A stretch of 64,000 bases of DNA from Syntrophales bacterium. Lineage in GTDB: Bacteria > Desulfobacterota > Syntrophia > Syntrophales > PHBD01. Every line of letters starts with the position of its first letter. Position 1 is the stretch's first letter. Where the stretch lies: NCBI GenBank assembly GCA_035363115.1, contig DAOSEM010000001.1, positions 434,001 to 498,000 on the forward strand. Direction: 5' to 3'. The notes beneath the pieces were generated by a model that saw only the letters and a list, made by a program, of their open reading frames with translations, had not been told where the DNA came from and did no database searches. Shown here piece after piece: positions 15,928 to 24,196 of this stretch. The position numbers were made by a program, and so were the translations under genes.

Positions 15928-17385
15928 TCAGAAATTAAAGTAAAGGAATTCCGATACTTTCGCCAGTTGGAACAGGCCCGCCAGGGACAGGGCGATGAGG
16001 AACCAGAGGGTCGCCCGGCCGGGCCGGAACCGCTCGGCCAACTCGTTCGAATTTTTCAGAAGCAGGCAGAGCAGGCCGAATCCGAGGACCATCCAGACGG
16101 CCCGGGTGCCGCCGGGCATCGTGATCCACTTGCCGAAGCGGACGCCGTAGTCCGCGAGAAATCCCAGGGGCCCCTGGAGGTGCTCCGAGACGACGATGCC
16201 GTTCAGTCCGAGCATCCCCTTGAGGACCAGCCACGCCCGGTCCCACGATTTCGCCCGGAAGAAGATCCAGGCAACGTTCACGAAATGGAAGGTGACCAGC
16301 CACGCCGCCCAGTTCGGGAGAGACAGGCCCGTCCGTTTCCAGAGGCGGTGGACGCCCATGGCGGCGCCGTGGAGGAAGCCCCAGAACACGAAGGTCCAGC
16401 CCGCCCCGTGCCAGAGCCCGCCGATGAGGAAGGTGAGGAGGAGGTTCGCCGTCACCCGGGCCTCCGTTCCGCGGTTCCCGCCGAAGGGGATGTAGAGGTA
16501 GTCCCGCATGAAGCGGCTGAGCGTCATGTGCCAGCGGCGCCAGAACTCCCGGATGTCCAGGGAGCGGTAGGGGCTGTTGAAGTTCACCGGGAGCCGGATG
16601 TTGAACATCCGGGCGCTCCCGAGGGCCATGTCGGTGTAGCCCGAGAAATCGAAGTAGAGCTGGAGCGTGTAGGAGAGGCTGGTGATCCAGGCCTCCACGA
16701 AGGCCAGGTTCTCCGCCGTGTCGAATCCGCTGTTCGCCCAGGGGGCGAAGGAGTCGGCGATGACCACCTTCTTCACCAGGCCGATGAAGAAAAGGTAGAC
16801 CCCGACGGAGAGGTTTCCGTAGTCGATCCGCTTGTTTCCCTCGTCGTCGAACTGGGGCATCATCTCCCGGTGGTGGAGAATCGGGCCCGCGAGCAGGTGG
16901 GGGAAGAAGGAGACGAACAGGGCGTAGTTGGTGAAGCTGTACTCCTTTGCCCGGCCCCGGAAGGCGTCCACCAGGTAGGCGATCTGGGTGAAGGTGAAGA
17001 AGCTGATCCCCAGGGGGAGGACGATGTTCAGCAGGGAGAGGTGGAGGCCCGCGGCGCTGTTGACGTTGACGATGAAGAAATCGGCGTACTTGAACCATCC
17101 CAGGAGAAGGACGTCCCCGGCGATCCCTGCCGCGAGGAGGCGCTTCCTCCAGGGCTCCGGCTTCTCCCCGAAGTGTGACAGGGTGCGGCCGACGGCGTAG
17201 TTGAACAGGATGCTGCCCAGGATGAGCGGCAGGTACCGCGGGTCCCACCAGCCGTAGAAGAAGAGGGACGAGAAGACGAGTGAGACCTTGGCTGCCTTCG
17301 TCCAGCCTCGGCGGCTCAGCAGAAAGAAGAGGACCAGCGAGGCCGGAAGAAAGATGAAGATGTATTCGTAGGAGTTGAAGAGCAT
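15928..17385 (-). CDS. MBOAT O-acyltransferase (AlgI-like)
   Basis: 485 residues and about eleven membrane segments. FNSYEYIFIFLPASLVLFFLL is the usual N-terminus of bacterial AlgI/DltB-like proteins, PLGISFFTFTQIAYLVDAFRG and FFPHLLAGPILHHREMMPQF follow, and FWRRWHMTLSRFMRDYLYIPFGGNR plus the catalytic-type histidine in GGLWHGAGWTF (about residue 325) complete the signature. It passes acyl groups across the membrane to the downstream SGNH protein for polysaccharide O-acylation. Its C-terminus resembles the partial MBOAT at the window start, so the organism has at least two such systems nearby. Confidence 0.9.
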   Translation of the reverse strand: MLFNSYEYIFIFLPASLVLFFLLSRRGWTKAAKVSLVFSSLFFYGWWDPRYLPLILGSILFNYAVGRTLSHFGEKPEPWRKRLLAAGIAGDVLLLGWFKYADFFIVNVNSAAGLHLSLLNIVLPLGISFFTFTQIAYLVDAFRGRAKEYSFTNYALFVSFFPHLLAGPILHHREMMPQFDDEGNKRIDYGNLSVGVYLFFIGLVKKVVIADSFAPWANSGFDTAENLAFVEAWITSLSYTLQLYFDFSGYTDMALGSARMFNIRLPVNFNSPYRSLDIREFWRRWHMTLSRFMRDYLYIPFGGNRGTEARVTANLLLTFLIGGLWHGAGWTFVFWGFLHGAAMGVHRLWKRTGLSLPNWAAWLVTFHFVNVAWIFFRAKSWDRAWLVLKGMLGLNGIVVSEHLQGPLGFLADYGVRFGKWITMPGGTRAVWMVLGFGLLCLLLKNSNELAERFRPGRATLWFLIALSLAGLFQLAKVSEFLYFNF

Positions 17386-17392
17386 GCGCTCA

Positions 17393-17562
17393 TCCGGGGC
17401 GCGGGGGCTGTCACGGGGTTCCCGCCGTCGCGGAAGCGTTTCCCCATGTTGTTGTTTGCGGACCGGATCGCCCGTTTCTGGAAACGCTTCCCAATCTCTC
17501 CTCTGGGAATCCCCGGCCGCGCCCCCGCGAATGTCGGCCTGTCCGGGGCGCGGGGGCTGTCA
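17393..17562. repeat. 21-base direct repeat pair with nested inverted repeats
   Basis: The same 21 bases (TCCGGGGCGCGGGGGCTGTC followed by A) occur at 17393-17413 and 17542-17562, 149 bases apart. The second copy contains the stop codon of the FkbM gene. Between them are a perfect 12-base inverted repeat (17432-17443 with 17480-17491) and a 9-base-pair stem at 17521-17529/17549-17557. No T-run follows on either strand. It may be a duplication scar or a structured spacer. Confidence 0.5.
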
Positions 17563-18378
17563 TCCGCTCTTCTCGAAGAGGAAATTGCTGAAGCCGTCCG
17601 TGGACTTCCGCTCCAGCCAGGAAGCCACCTCCTTCTCCGTCACCGGGACGGTCTCCCGGCCCACGGTCCAGGAGCGGTAGCCAAGCTCCCAGAAAAGCTC
17701 GAAGATCTCCCGGAAGCGGCTGTCGTGGCTCTCCGGGCACCAGCCGCCGATCCCCGTCTCGACGATCCAGACGGGCGGCAGATCCCGGCGAAGGGTTTCC
17801 CCGGCCCCCCGGAGGAGGTCGAACTCCACGCCCTCGACGTCAACTTTGATGAAGAGTTTGCGGGCGCGGAAGCGCCCCGCCAGCAAAGCATCCAGGGTGG
17901 TGAGCGGGATCGTCCGGTGCTTCGTCGACGGGCCGGCCCAGCCCTCAACGAGGGAGGCCGCCGTTCCGGTTCCGTGAAGAACGGCCAGGCCCGGTTCAGC
18001 CGACAGGCCCAGGGGATGCACCTCCACGTCCCGCCAGCCGTTTGCCTCCAGGTTCGAATAGAGGAACTGGAGGTTCTGGGACAGCGGTTCCACGGCGATC
18101 ACGATCCGGCCCAGGGAGCGGGCGAGGCAGGTATAGTATCCCACGTTGGCCCCGACGTCGATGAAGACATCCGCCCGGGAGATGCAATCCCGTATGACCT
18201 GGGCCTCTTCCTTCTCGAAGCGGCCCTCCTGCATTTCGACGGGCCCGATAAAACGGAACCCCCAGGGCGTCTCCCGGACGCCGGCCTTGCGGATGGACCG
18301 GGCATTGGAATAGGCCTCGCTGGCGGCGGCCAGCTCCGGCCAGCGCCGGTAAAGAAATGCTTTGAGTCGTTTGGACAT
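17560..18378 (-). CDS. FkbM family SAM-dependent methyltransferase
   Basis: 272 residues from the ATG at 18378, which has AAAGGA three to nine bases upstream; a longer frame to 18438 adds an unlikely arginine-rich leader. DVFIDVGANVGYYTCLA near residue 90-106 is the SAM-binding motif I, VIAVEPLSQNLQFLYSNLEANG carries the acidic residue that holds the SAM ribose, and KLFIKVDVEGVEFDLLRGA is the FkbM signature. Family members O-methylate sugars in surface glycans and secondary metabolites. It is transcribed away from the GT2 gene at 18506. Confidence 0.88.
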   Translation of the reverse strand: MSKRLKAFLYRRWPELAAASEAYSNARSIRKAGVRETPWGFRFIGPVEMQEGRFEKEEAQVIRDCISRADVFIDVGANVGYYTCLARSLGRIVIAVEPLSQNLQFLYSNLEANGWRDVEVHPLGLSAEPGLAVLHGTGTAASLVEGWAGPSTKHRTIPLTTLDALLAGRFRARKLFIKVDVEGVEFDLLRGAGETLRRDLPPVWIVETGIGGWCPESHDSRFREIFELFWELGYRSWTVGRETVPVTEKEVASWLERKSTDGFSNFLFEKSG

Positions 18379-18505
18379 GGGTTCCTTTGCGGAAGGTCGA
18401 TTTCCCGGCCGTCTACCACACCGTCGGAGAAAATTCATTATTTAATTCAGGCCTTATTTGTGGTATGCATGCAACCCCCGCGTGGAAGGAGGGGGAGTTT
18501 CCGGC
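18379..18505. promoter_or_regulatory. Divergent intergenic region, probable promoters for both directions
   Basis: 127 bases separate two divergent genes. The stretch 18430-18470 is AT-rich (ATTCATTATTTAATTC and a following TTATTTGTGG) in otherwise GC-rich surroundings, which suits a shared promoter region. A palindromic ATGCATGC lies at 18466-18472. No clean -35/-10 pair stands out. Confidence 0.3.
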
Positions 18506-19447
18506 ATGATTCCCGATGTGACGTACCTGATCCTGAACTACAATCCCCGGGGGGAGGAAACGGCCCAGGGGATCCTGGGCGAGACGATCCGCTCCTTTTA
18601 CGAGCGGAAGAGCCCCCGGTTGCAGGCGGATGTGCACCTGCTGGATCAGGGGACGACGGAGGCGCACCGGGAATGGCTCCGGGGGCAGGCCGCCCGGTTC
18701 GGGTTTTCCCTGCTCCTCCTGGAGGAGAACATCGGGATCAGCGGCGCCATCAACCATCTTGCGCGGACCGCAAAGTCGCCGGTGGCGGCGCTGGTGACGT
18801 CCGACGTAATCGTCACGACGGGGATGGACGAAGACCTGTTCGAGAAAGTCCAGGTCCCCGAGGTCTTCCAGGCGCTGCCCTTCACCGACAAGAGCGACGT
18901 CGATCGCCATACCTGGACCCCGGCGGAGCCCTTCGGCTCCGACAGGCTCGACCTGGCGCCGCTGCGGGACAGGGAGTTGTCCCTCCTGGGCCGCCTCGCC
19001 GGGCGGAAACGGAGAGGCTACCTGCGGTGCATCGGGGCGGAGCTGAACGTCATGTTCTGGCGCCGCTCCGTCTTCGACGAGGTCGGGTTTTTCGACGAGC
19101 GATGGAAGGCCTGCTACGAGAACAACGACTTCTCCCTCCGCTGTTTCCTGGCGGGAGGCTGTACGGCCGTCAGTTATGATTCCTTTGTCTGGCACCACCA
19201 CAAGGTGACGGAGAAAAACGACTCCCGGCAGATCGTCTTCGCGTGCTACGGCGAGGACGGAACGGCGGTGATGAAGCGCCTCTGGGATGAGAAGTGGCCG
19301 GATTTGAACCGGCACCTGGACATCTACCGGCCCCTGGGCGACCGGACGATCCGGGATTTCCCGGAGATCGGGAGGCTCTACGGGCACAACCGGTACCTGC
19401 CGGATCCTCTGGAGAAGGGAAGGAGCAACCCGGGTGGGAACATTTGA
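18506..19447 (+). CDS. Glycosyltransferase family 2
   Basis: 313 residues from the ATG at 18506, which is preceded by AAGGAGGGGG; an earlier in-frame ATG at 18458 lacks a ribosome-binding site. TYLILNYNPRGE begins the GT2 fold, LLEENIGISGAINHLA and VAALVTSDVIVTTGMDEDL provide the sugar-nucleotide site, and GFFDERWKACYENNDFSLRCFLAGG with the ENND acid pair is the acceptor/catalytic region. HHHKVTEKND follows. It opens a + strand operon of four genes with overlapping ends (18506-21801). Confidence 0.82.
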   Translation: MIPDVTYLILNYNPRGEETAQGILGETIRSFYERKSPRLQADVHLLDQGTTEAHREWLRGQAARFGFSLLLLEENIGISGAINHLARTAKSPVAALVTSDVIVTTGMDEDLFEKVQVPEVFQALPFTDKSDVDRHTWTPAEPFGSDRLDLAPLRDRELSLLGRLAGRKRRGYLRCIGAELNVMFWRRSVFDEVGFFDERWKACYENNDFSLRCFLAGGCTAVSYDSFVWHHHKVTEKNDSRQIVFACYGEDGTAVMKRLWDEKWPDLNRHLDIYRPLGDRTIRDFPEIGRLYGHNRYLPDPLEKGRSNPGGNI

Positions 19448-20108
19448 AAAGGCATGGGCGTTGAAGAAGACGCCGGCGGGGGCGCTCCGGAAGGCCCTGG
19501 AGGAGGTCCGGCGACGCGCGGCCCGGCCGACGGACATCTGCGACCACCTGGAGGAGCTTTTTCTCCTCTGCCTGGACAGGGAGTTCAGGCTGATCGTGGA
19601 GCTGGGCGTGGGAGACGGCGAGTCGAGCTTTGTCTTCGAGCGGGCCGCGAAGCTCTGGGACGCCGTCCTTGTGAGCGTGGACATCGAGGACCGGGCGAAC
19701 GTCTCGACCTACGGGAAGCGGCACTTCCTTCATGGCGACGACGTGGCCTTCGGCGAGACGTTTCCCTCCTGGTGCGCGGACCGGGGCTTTTCACCGGAGA
19801 TCGATCTCCTCTTCATCGACACGAGCCATCTCTACGAGCACACCGTCCGGGAGATTCGCGCCTGGTTTCCACACCTCGGGCCGTCCGCACGGGTCGTTTT
19901 TCACGATACGAACATGAAGGAGTCCTTCGTTCGACGGGACGGGAGCATCGGCACCGGATGGGACAATGAGCGGGGCGTCATCCGGGCCGTTGAGGAGCAC
20001 CTGGGGCAGTCGTTCCCGGAGGGGGAGGACTTTACCCGGATCATTCCCGGCTGGCTCGTCCGCCACCGGGCATCCTGCAACGGATTCACGGTTCTGGATC
20101 GCATATGA
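19434..20108 (+). CDS. Class I SAM-dependent methyltransferase
   Basis: 224 residues starting at GTG 19434, overlapping the previous stop by 14 bases. FRLIVELGVGDGESSFVFERA near residue 50-70 is SAM motif I. SVDIED, then IDLLFIDTSHLYEHTVREIRAWFPHLGPSARVVFHDTN, matches the Methyltransf_24 group, where the IDTSHLY and FHDT acids and histidine often bind a metal. Related proteins act on sugars or macrolides. The acceptor is unknown; the context suggests glycan methylation. Confidence 0.75.
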   Translation: MGTFEKAWALKKTPAGALRKALEEVRRRAARPTDICDHLEELFLLCLDREFRLIVELGVGDGESSFVFERAAKLWDAVLVSVDIEDRANVSTYGKRHFLHGDDVAFGETFPSWCADRGFSPEIDLLFIDTSHLYEHTVREIRAWFPHLGPSARVVFHDTNMKESFVRRDGSIGTGWDNERGVIRAVEEHLGQSFPEGEDFTRIIPGWLVRHRASCNGFTVLDRI

Positions 20109-20887
20109 CCTCAAAGGTTCCCCTTTCCGTCGCCGTCATCACCATGAACGAGGGGGACAACCTCCCGGGATGCCTGGAGAGCGTGCGTTTCGCCGCACAG
20201 ATTGTCGTCGTCGATTCGGGGAGTACCGACGACACGGTCCGCGTCGCCACGGAGGTGGGATGCCAGGTGTGCACGCGCAGCTGGGAAGGGTTCGGCGTCC
20301 AGAAGCAGTTTGCCATCGAGCAGTGCACCCAGCCCTGGATCCTGGTCCTGGATGCGGATGAGCGCATTCCGATCGAGACGGCGGCGGCCATCCGGGAGAT
20401 CGTCACGAGACCGGAAAAAGAAGGGGATCCGGCGGGATACAGTTTTCCGCGGCGGAACTACTTCCAGGGTCGCTGGATCCGGCACAACGGCTGGTGGCCG
20501 GACCGGATCGTGCGGCTTTTCCGGAGGGGCAGGGGGCGCATGAGTCCCGCCCGGGTCCATGAGGGGCTGGAGGTGAAAGGGCTCGTGGCGCCCCTGGAGG
20601 ATCCCATCGACCACTTCACGGAGAGCCGCCTGAGCGCCGTCCTCCAGAAAATCGACCGCTATTCCACCCTGGGCGCCCTGGAGGCCTACGAAGAGGGCAA
20701 GCGGGCCACCGTCTGGGCCGCCTTTGGCCGGGCGGGCTTTACCTTCCTGCAGGGGTACATCCTGCGCCTGGGCATGCTCGACGGGGTCCAGGGGCTGACC
20801 CTGGCCATGACGGATTCGATCAACAAGTTCTTCAAGTATGCGAAGCTGAGCGAACTCTCCCGCCAGAAGGACCGGGTGAAGCGCTAG
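20105..20887 (+). CDS. Glycosyltransferase family 2 (WaaE/KdtX-like)
   Basis: 260 residues; its ATGA start overlaps the previous stop. LSVAVITMNEGDNLPGCLESV, VVVDSGSTDDTV, the WEGFGVQKQFAIEQC stretch and WILVLDADERIP are diagnostic of the WaaE/KdtX branch of GT2, which adds a hexose to the lipopolysaccharide inner core, and the FFRRGRGRMSPARVHEGL-type region with VHE follows. A short hydrophobic C-terminus (FTFLQGYILRLGMLDGVQGL) suits membrane association. Function as a core glycosyltransferase is likely; the exact sugar is not known. Confidence 0.83.
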   Translation: MTSKVPLSVAVITMNEGDNLPGCLESVRFAAQIVVVDSGSTDDTVRVATEVGCQVCTRSWEGFGVQKQFAIEQCTQPWILVLDADERIPIETAAAIREIVTRPEKEGDPAGYSFPRRNYFQGRWIRHNGWWPDRIVRLFRRGRGRMSPARVHEGLEVKGLVAPLEDPIDHFTESRLSAVLQKIDRYSTLGALEAYEEGKRATVWAAFGRAGFTFLQGYILRLGMLDGVQGLTLAMTDSINKFFKYAKLSELSRQKDRVKR

Positions 20888-21801
20888 TGGACATCTCCTT
20901 CGTCATCGTCAACTGGAACACCCGGGAACTCCTGTGCGACTGCCTGCGATCGGTTTACGACACGGTGCGGGACATCACCTTCGAGATCATCGTGGTGGAT
21001 AACGGCTCCTCCGACGGCAGCACGGCCATGCTCAGGGAGTCCTTTCCCGGCGTCCGGGTCGTGGCAAACGCTGAAAACAGGGGATTTGCCGCCGCCAACA
21101 ACCAGGCCTTCCGGATCATGGAAGGCCGGTACGCCCTGCTCCTGAATACGGACGCGGTCCTGACGAAGGGGGCCGTGGAGGCGCTGTTCCGGTTCATGGA
21201 AGGACGACCCGATGCCGCCATGGCCTGCGGCCAGCTTCTCAACCGGGACGGGAGCCTCCAGAACTCCATCGCCGCCTTTCCCACGCTGCTCACGCTGACG
21301 GCCAACATGCCCCTCCTGGAGATCCTTTTCCCCCGGCGGTTCCCCAGCAAGCGCTACCGGCACACGGAACCGCTGGAAGTGGACTCGGGGGTCGGGGCCT
21401 GCCTGATGGTCCGCCGGGAGGCCATGGACGACGCGGGACTCCTGGACGAGCGCTATTTCTTCTATTTCGAGGAGACCGACTGGGCCTTCGCCATGTCCCG
21501 GAAGGGCTGGAAGGTCTTCCATGTGCCGGCGGCCCGGATCTATCATCTCCAGGGCCAGAGCGTCGGCACCGGCATCACCTCCCGGATGTCCTTCTACCGC
21601 TCCCGGTATGCCTTCTTCCGGAAATGGTTCGGCAAGCCTTACTATGTCGCAGTCTGCTGCATTCTCTTCCTCCGCCTTACCGTCAACGCCATCCTGAGCA
21701 CCGCGGGGATGATCCTCACGCTGGGCCGGCACGCGGGCCTCCGCCGGAAGGCGGACGTGTACCAGGAACTGCTGGCCTGGCACCTGAGGGGACTGCCCTG
21801 A
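20887..21801 (+). CDS. Glycosyltransferase family 2 (rhamnosyltransferase-like)
   Basis: 304 residues from GTG 20887, sharing a base with the previous TAG. DISFVIVNWNTRELL and VVDNGSSDGSTAML start the GT2 domain. NRGFAAANNQAF and LLLNTDAVLT carry the metal-binding acid, and LDERYFFYFEETDWAFAMSRKGWKV is the catalytic segment. A hydrophobic stretch (YYVAVCCILFLRLTVNAIL, about residues 255-273) near the C-terminus is a membrane anchor common in this branch. Closely similar in plan to the minus-strand enzyme at 12214-13077. Last gene of its operon. Confidence 0.85.
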   Translation: MDISFVIVNWNTRELLCDCLRSVYDTVRDITFEIIVVDNGSSDGSTAMLRESFPGVRVVANAENRGFAAANNQAFRIMEGRYALLLNTDAVLTKGAVEALFRFMEGRPDAAMACGQLLNRDGSLQNSIAAFPTLLTLTANMPLLEILFPRRFPSKRYRHTEPLEVDSGVGACLMVRREAMDDAGLLDERYFFYFEETDWAFAMSRKGWKVFHVPAARIYHLQGQSVGTGITSRMSFYRSRYAFFRKWFGKPYYVAVCCILFLRLTVNAILSTAGMILTLGRHAGLRRKADVYQELLAWHLRGLP

Positions 21802-21901
21802 TGCCGTTGATACAGATGATAAAAGAGAACCGGCCGATCTTCCCTTGACCAAGTAGAGCAGCAATACATTGCTTCCCCGACAACCCGCTATCCGATAAAA
21901 A

Positions 21902-21955
21902 ACTTGACTTCTTCATAAAAAATCAAGTAGGTTCGCACCTGTTCATCGATTGAAC
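21902..21955. promoter_or_regulatory. Inverted repeats in front of the MarR-type regulator gene
   Basis: ACTTGA at 21902-21907 pairs with TCAAGT at 21923-21928, and GTTCA at 21941-21945 pairs with TGAAC at 21951-21955, the latter ending 11 bases before the regulator's ATG. The first pair spans an AT-rich spacer (CTTCATAAAAAA) and starts with a TTGACT that could be a -35 box, although no good -10 was found. MarR proteins bind short palindromes near their own promoters, so these are candidate operators; this is inference. Confidence 0.4.
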
Positions 21956-21966
21956 AAACAAAGCCA

Positions 21967-22335
21967 ATGCCAGAATCATCCTATTTCAACCTTGAAAACG
22001 AGGAAGTCCTGAAGGTCCTTCGGGAGATCAAGGAGAGCCCGGAGCTGACCCAGCGGGAAATTGCGACCCGACTGGGGATCAGCGTCGGGAAGGCCAATTT
22101 TCTCATCAAGTCCCTGATCGGCCGGGGCTTTGTCAAAGCAAGCAACTTCAAGAATTCCAACAACAAAGTTTCTTATCTGTATGTTCTGACGCCCCAGGGG
22201 ATGGAGGCCAAGGCCCGAGCCACCTACCGCTTCCTGAGGCAGAAGATGGAGGAATACGAGCGTCTGCAGGCGGAGATCCAGCGGCTGACGCAGGAAGTGC
22301 GGGAGAGCGGCATCCCGCCGGACACGTCCCTGTAA
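21967..22335 (+). CDS. MarR family EPS-associated transcriptional regulator
   Basis: 122 residues. A winged helix-turn-helix fills residues ~10-75 (LREIKESPELTQREIATRLGISVGKANFLIKSLIGRGFV), then LYVLTPQGMEAKARATYRFLRQKMEEYERLQAEI forms a helical, coiled-coil-like tail. This layout and the placement before an exopolysaccharide locus match the small MarR_EPS regulators. It is the first of an unbroken run of + strand genes to the window end and is separated from them by a terminator. It may control its own promoter and the downstream operon. Confidence 0.85.
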   Translation: MPESSYFNLENEEVLKVLREIKESPELTQREIATRLGISVGKANFLIKSLIGRGFVKASNFKNSNNKVSYLYVLTPQGMEAKARATYRFLRQKMEEYERLQAEIQRLTQEVRESGIPPDTSL

Positions 22336-22345
22336 AGGGGCTTGG

Positions 22346-22370
22346 CCGCTCCGTGTTGGAGCGGTATTTT
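22346..22370 (+). terminator. Intrinsic terminator after the EPS regulator
   Basis: CCGCTCC at 22346-22352 and GGAGCGG at 22358-22364 form a perfect 7-base-pair, GC-rich stem with a GTGTT loop, followed by TATTTT. It begins 11 bases after the regulator's stop codon. It would end the regulator transcript or act as an attenuator ahead of the large operon. Confidence 0.75.
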
Positions 22371-22501
22371 GCCGTGGCGGCAGGAGGAGCCGTCCATCCT
22401 GTTTTTTTAAGAGCGGGACGGGCGGACATTCAAGTGTCGAATATGATTATCGTCGGCTTCGTCGATCAGAGCTGGATGGAATCCAGGGGGCGGAGCTTTG
22501 T

Positions 22502-22515
22502 CCGTCGGCCGACGG
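22502..22515. promoter_or_regulatory. Perfect 14-base palindrome upstream of the sugar operon
   Basis: CCGTCGGCCGACGG reads the same on both strands. It ends 18 bases before the ATG of the dehydrogenase gene at 22534, in the only gap between the regulator and the ~41 kb operon. A candidate operator or, in RNA, a tight stem at the translation start. No protein can be assigned to it from sequence. Confidence 0.35.
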
Positions 22516-22533
22516 TGCGAATGAAAATGTAAG

Positions 22534-24195
22534 ATGAGCAATACGGGTTTGGATAGCAATGTAAGTGTATCCCCCGGCGGCGAGGCCTTCTCCCTGCCCT
22601 CCCCGGAAGATTACGAGCGGGAGAGCCGGCGCCTCCGGCAGTTGGAAGCGGAGCAGCGGGCCCTGGACCGGGAGATCGTGGTGGTCATGGGTGTCGGTTT
22701 CGTGGGGGCGGTCATGGCCGGCGTCGTGGCGGATTCCATGGACAGGACAACGGGAAAGCCGGGCAAGTTCGTCCTCGGCATGCAGCGGCCCTCGTCGCGC
22801 TCCTATTGGAAAATTCCCTATCTGAACCGGGGGGTTGCGCCGGTGGACTCGGAAGACCCGGACGTGGCGCCCATGATCGCCCGCTGCGTCAACGACAAGA
22901 GAACGCTCGTCGCGACATACAGCTATGACGCCCTGGAACTGGCCGATGTCGTGGTGGTCGATGTCCAGTGCGACTACTTCAAGGAGACCCTGGGGAACTG
23001 CCGGCAGGGACACGCGGAGATCGCCGCGCTCGAAGACAGCCTGCGGGTCATCGGCGAGCGGATCCGGCCGGAGTGCCTCGTGCTCATCGAGACGACGGTC
23101 CCTCCTGGAACGACGGAATACGTGGCCTATCCGATCGTAAAGAAGGCCTTTGAAAAGCGGGGGATCGATGCCGAACCCCTCCTGTCCCACTCGTACGAGC
23201 GGGTCATGCCGGGCAGGGAATACGTGGCGTCCATCCGGGACTTCTGGCGGGTCTGCAGCGGAACGAGCGAGGAGGCCCGCTGCCGGGTGAAGAAGTTCCT
23301 CTCGGAGGTCCTGAACGTCGATCGATTTCCGCTGACGGTACTGGACCGGCCCATCGAGAGCGAAACCTGCAAGATCGTGGAGAATTCCTTCCGGGCGACA
23401 CTCCTGGCATTCCTGGATGAGTGGAGCCTTTTCGCCGAGCGGAACGGCGTGGACCTGATGAAGGTCATCAAGGCAATCAAGGTCAGGCCGACCCACTCGA
23501 ACATGATCTTCCCGGGGCCCGGGATCGGTGGTTATTGCCTGCCCAAGGACGGCGGCCTGGGAGTCTGGGCCTATCACACGCTGATGGGCTTCGACGATGA
23601 TATCTTCAAGATCACGCCACTGGCCATCGACATCAACGACACGCGTTCCCTTCACGCGGCGGAGCTGGTGCGCGATGCCCTCCGAAACATGGGGAAGATC
23701 GTGGCAGCCTCGCAGGTGACCGTCCTGGGGGCCTCCTACCGCGAGGACGTGGGGGACACCCGCTACAGCGGCTCCGAGATGCTGATCCGCAAGATCACGG
23801 AGATGGGCGGAGAGGTGGCTGTCCACGATCCGTACGTGAAGCACTGGTGGGAGTTCGAGAAGCAGGATACATACCCTTTACCCGGCCATTCCTGGGCCAG
23901 GTTCTTCCGGAACCAGGAGAAACTCAAGGACCTTCGGATCCAGCCCGACCTGGGAACGGCCCTGAAGGGCGCCGATGCGGTTGTCTTCGCCGTCCGCCAT
24001 GAGGCATACCTGAGACTGACGCCGGACGCGGTGATCGGCATGACGGGCCGGCCCGTGGCGGTGGTGGACTGCTTTGGGATCCTGGACGATGCCGCCATTC
24101 GCAGGTACTTCGAGCTGGGCTGCGAGGTGAAGGGCCTGGGACGCGGGCACGTGAAGCGGATCAAGGATGAAGTCCGGGAAAAGCCAAGGGCCTGA
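22534..24195 (+). CDS. wbpA: UDP-GlcNAc/UDP-sugar 6-dehydrogenase (WbpA-like)
   Basis: 553 residues, longer than the usual ~430. Residues 1-45 are a charged, helix-forming extension (EDYERESRRLRQLEAEQRALDRE). VVMGVGFVG (about 51-58) is the NAD Rossmann loop, ETTVPPGTTEYV and ESETCKIVENSFRA are the central helices, and GPGIGGYCLPKD holds the catalytic cysteine (Cys335). A C-terminal UDP-binding domain follows (YREDVGDTRYSG, ADAVVFAVRHEAY). With the next three genes it makes up a route to UDP-ManNAc(3NAc)A-type uronates, so UDP-GlcNAc is the likely substrate rather than UDP-glucose; that choice is based on context. Symbol given by analogy with the Pseudomonas pathway. Confidence 0.82.
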   Translation: MSNTGLDSNVSVSPGGEAFSLPSPEDYERESRRLRQLEAEQRALDREIVVVMGVGFVGAVMAGVVADSMDRTTGKPGKFVLGMQRPSSRSYWKIPYLNRGVAPVDSEDPDVAPMIARCVNDKRTLVATYSYDALELADVVVVDVQCDYFKETLGNCRQGHAEIAALEDSLRVIGERIRPECLVLIETTVPPGTTEYVAYPIVKKAFEKRGIDAEPLLSHSYERVMPGREYVASIRDFWRVCSGTSEEARCRVKKFLSEVLNVDRFPLTVLDRPIESETCKIVENSFRATLLAFLDEWSLFAERNGVDLMKVIKAIKVRPTHSNMIFPGPGIGGYCLPKDGGLGVWAYHTLMGFDDDIFKITPLAIDINDTRSLHAAELVRDALRNMGKIVAASQVTVLGASYREDVGDTRYSGSEMLIRKITEMGGEVAVHDPYVKHWWEFEKQDTYPLPGHSWARFFRNQEKLKDLRIQPDLGTALKGADAVVFAVRHEAYLRLTPDAVIGMTGRPVAVVDCFGILDDAAIRRYFELGCEVKGLGRGHVKRIKDEVREKPRA

Positions 24196-24196
24196 C

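Noticed and set aside
14481..15938. A 485-residue open frame on the plus strand opposite the GT4 and SGNH genes
   Set aside because: Antisense to two well-supported genes; composition (G, E, V, P rich) is typical of reverse-strand reading of GC-rich coding DNA.
15916..17178. A 420-residue plus-strand frame opposite the MBOAT gene
   Set aside because: Same reason: the minus strand carries a textbook MBOAT protein.
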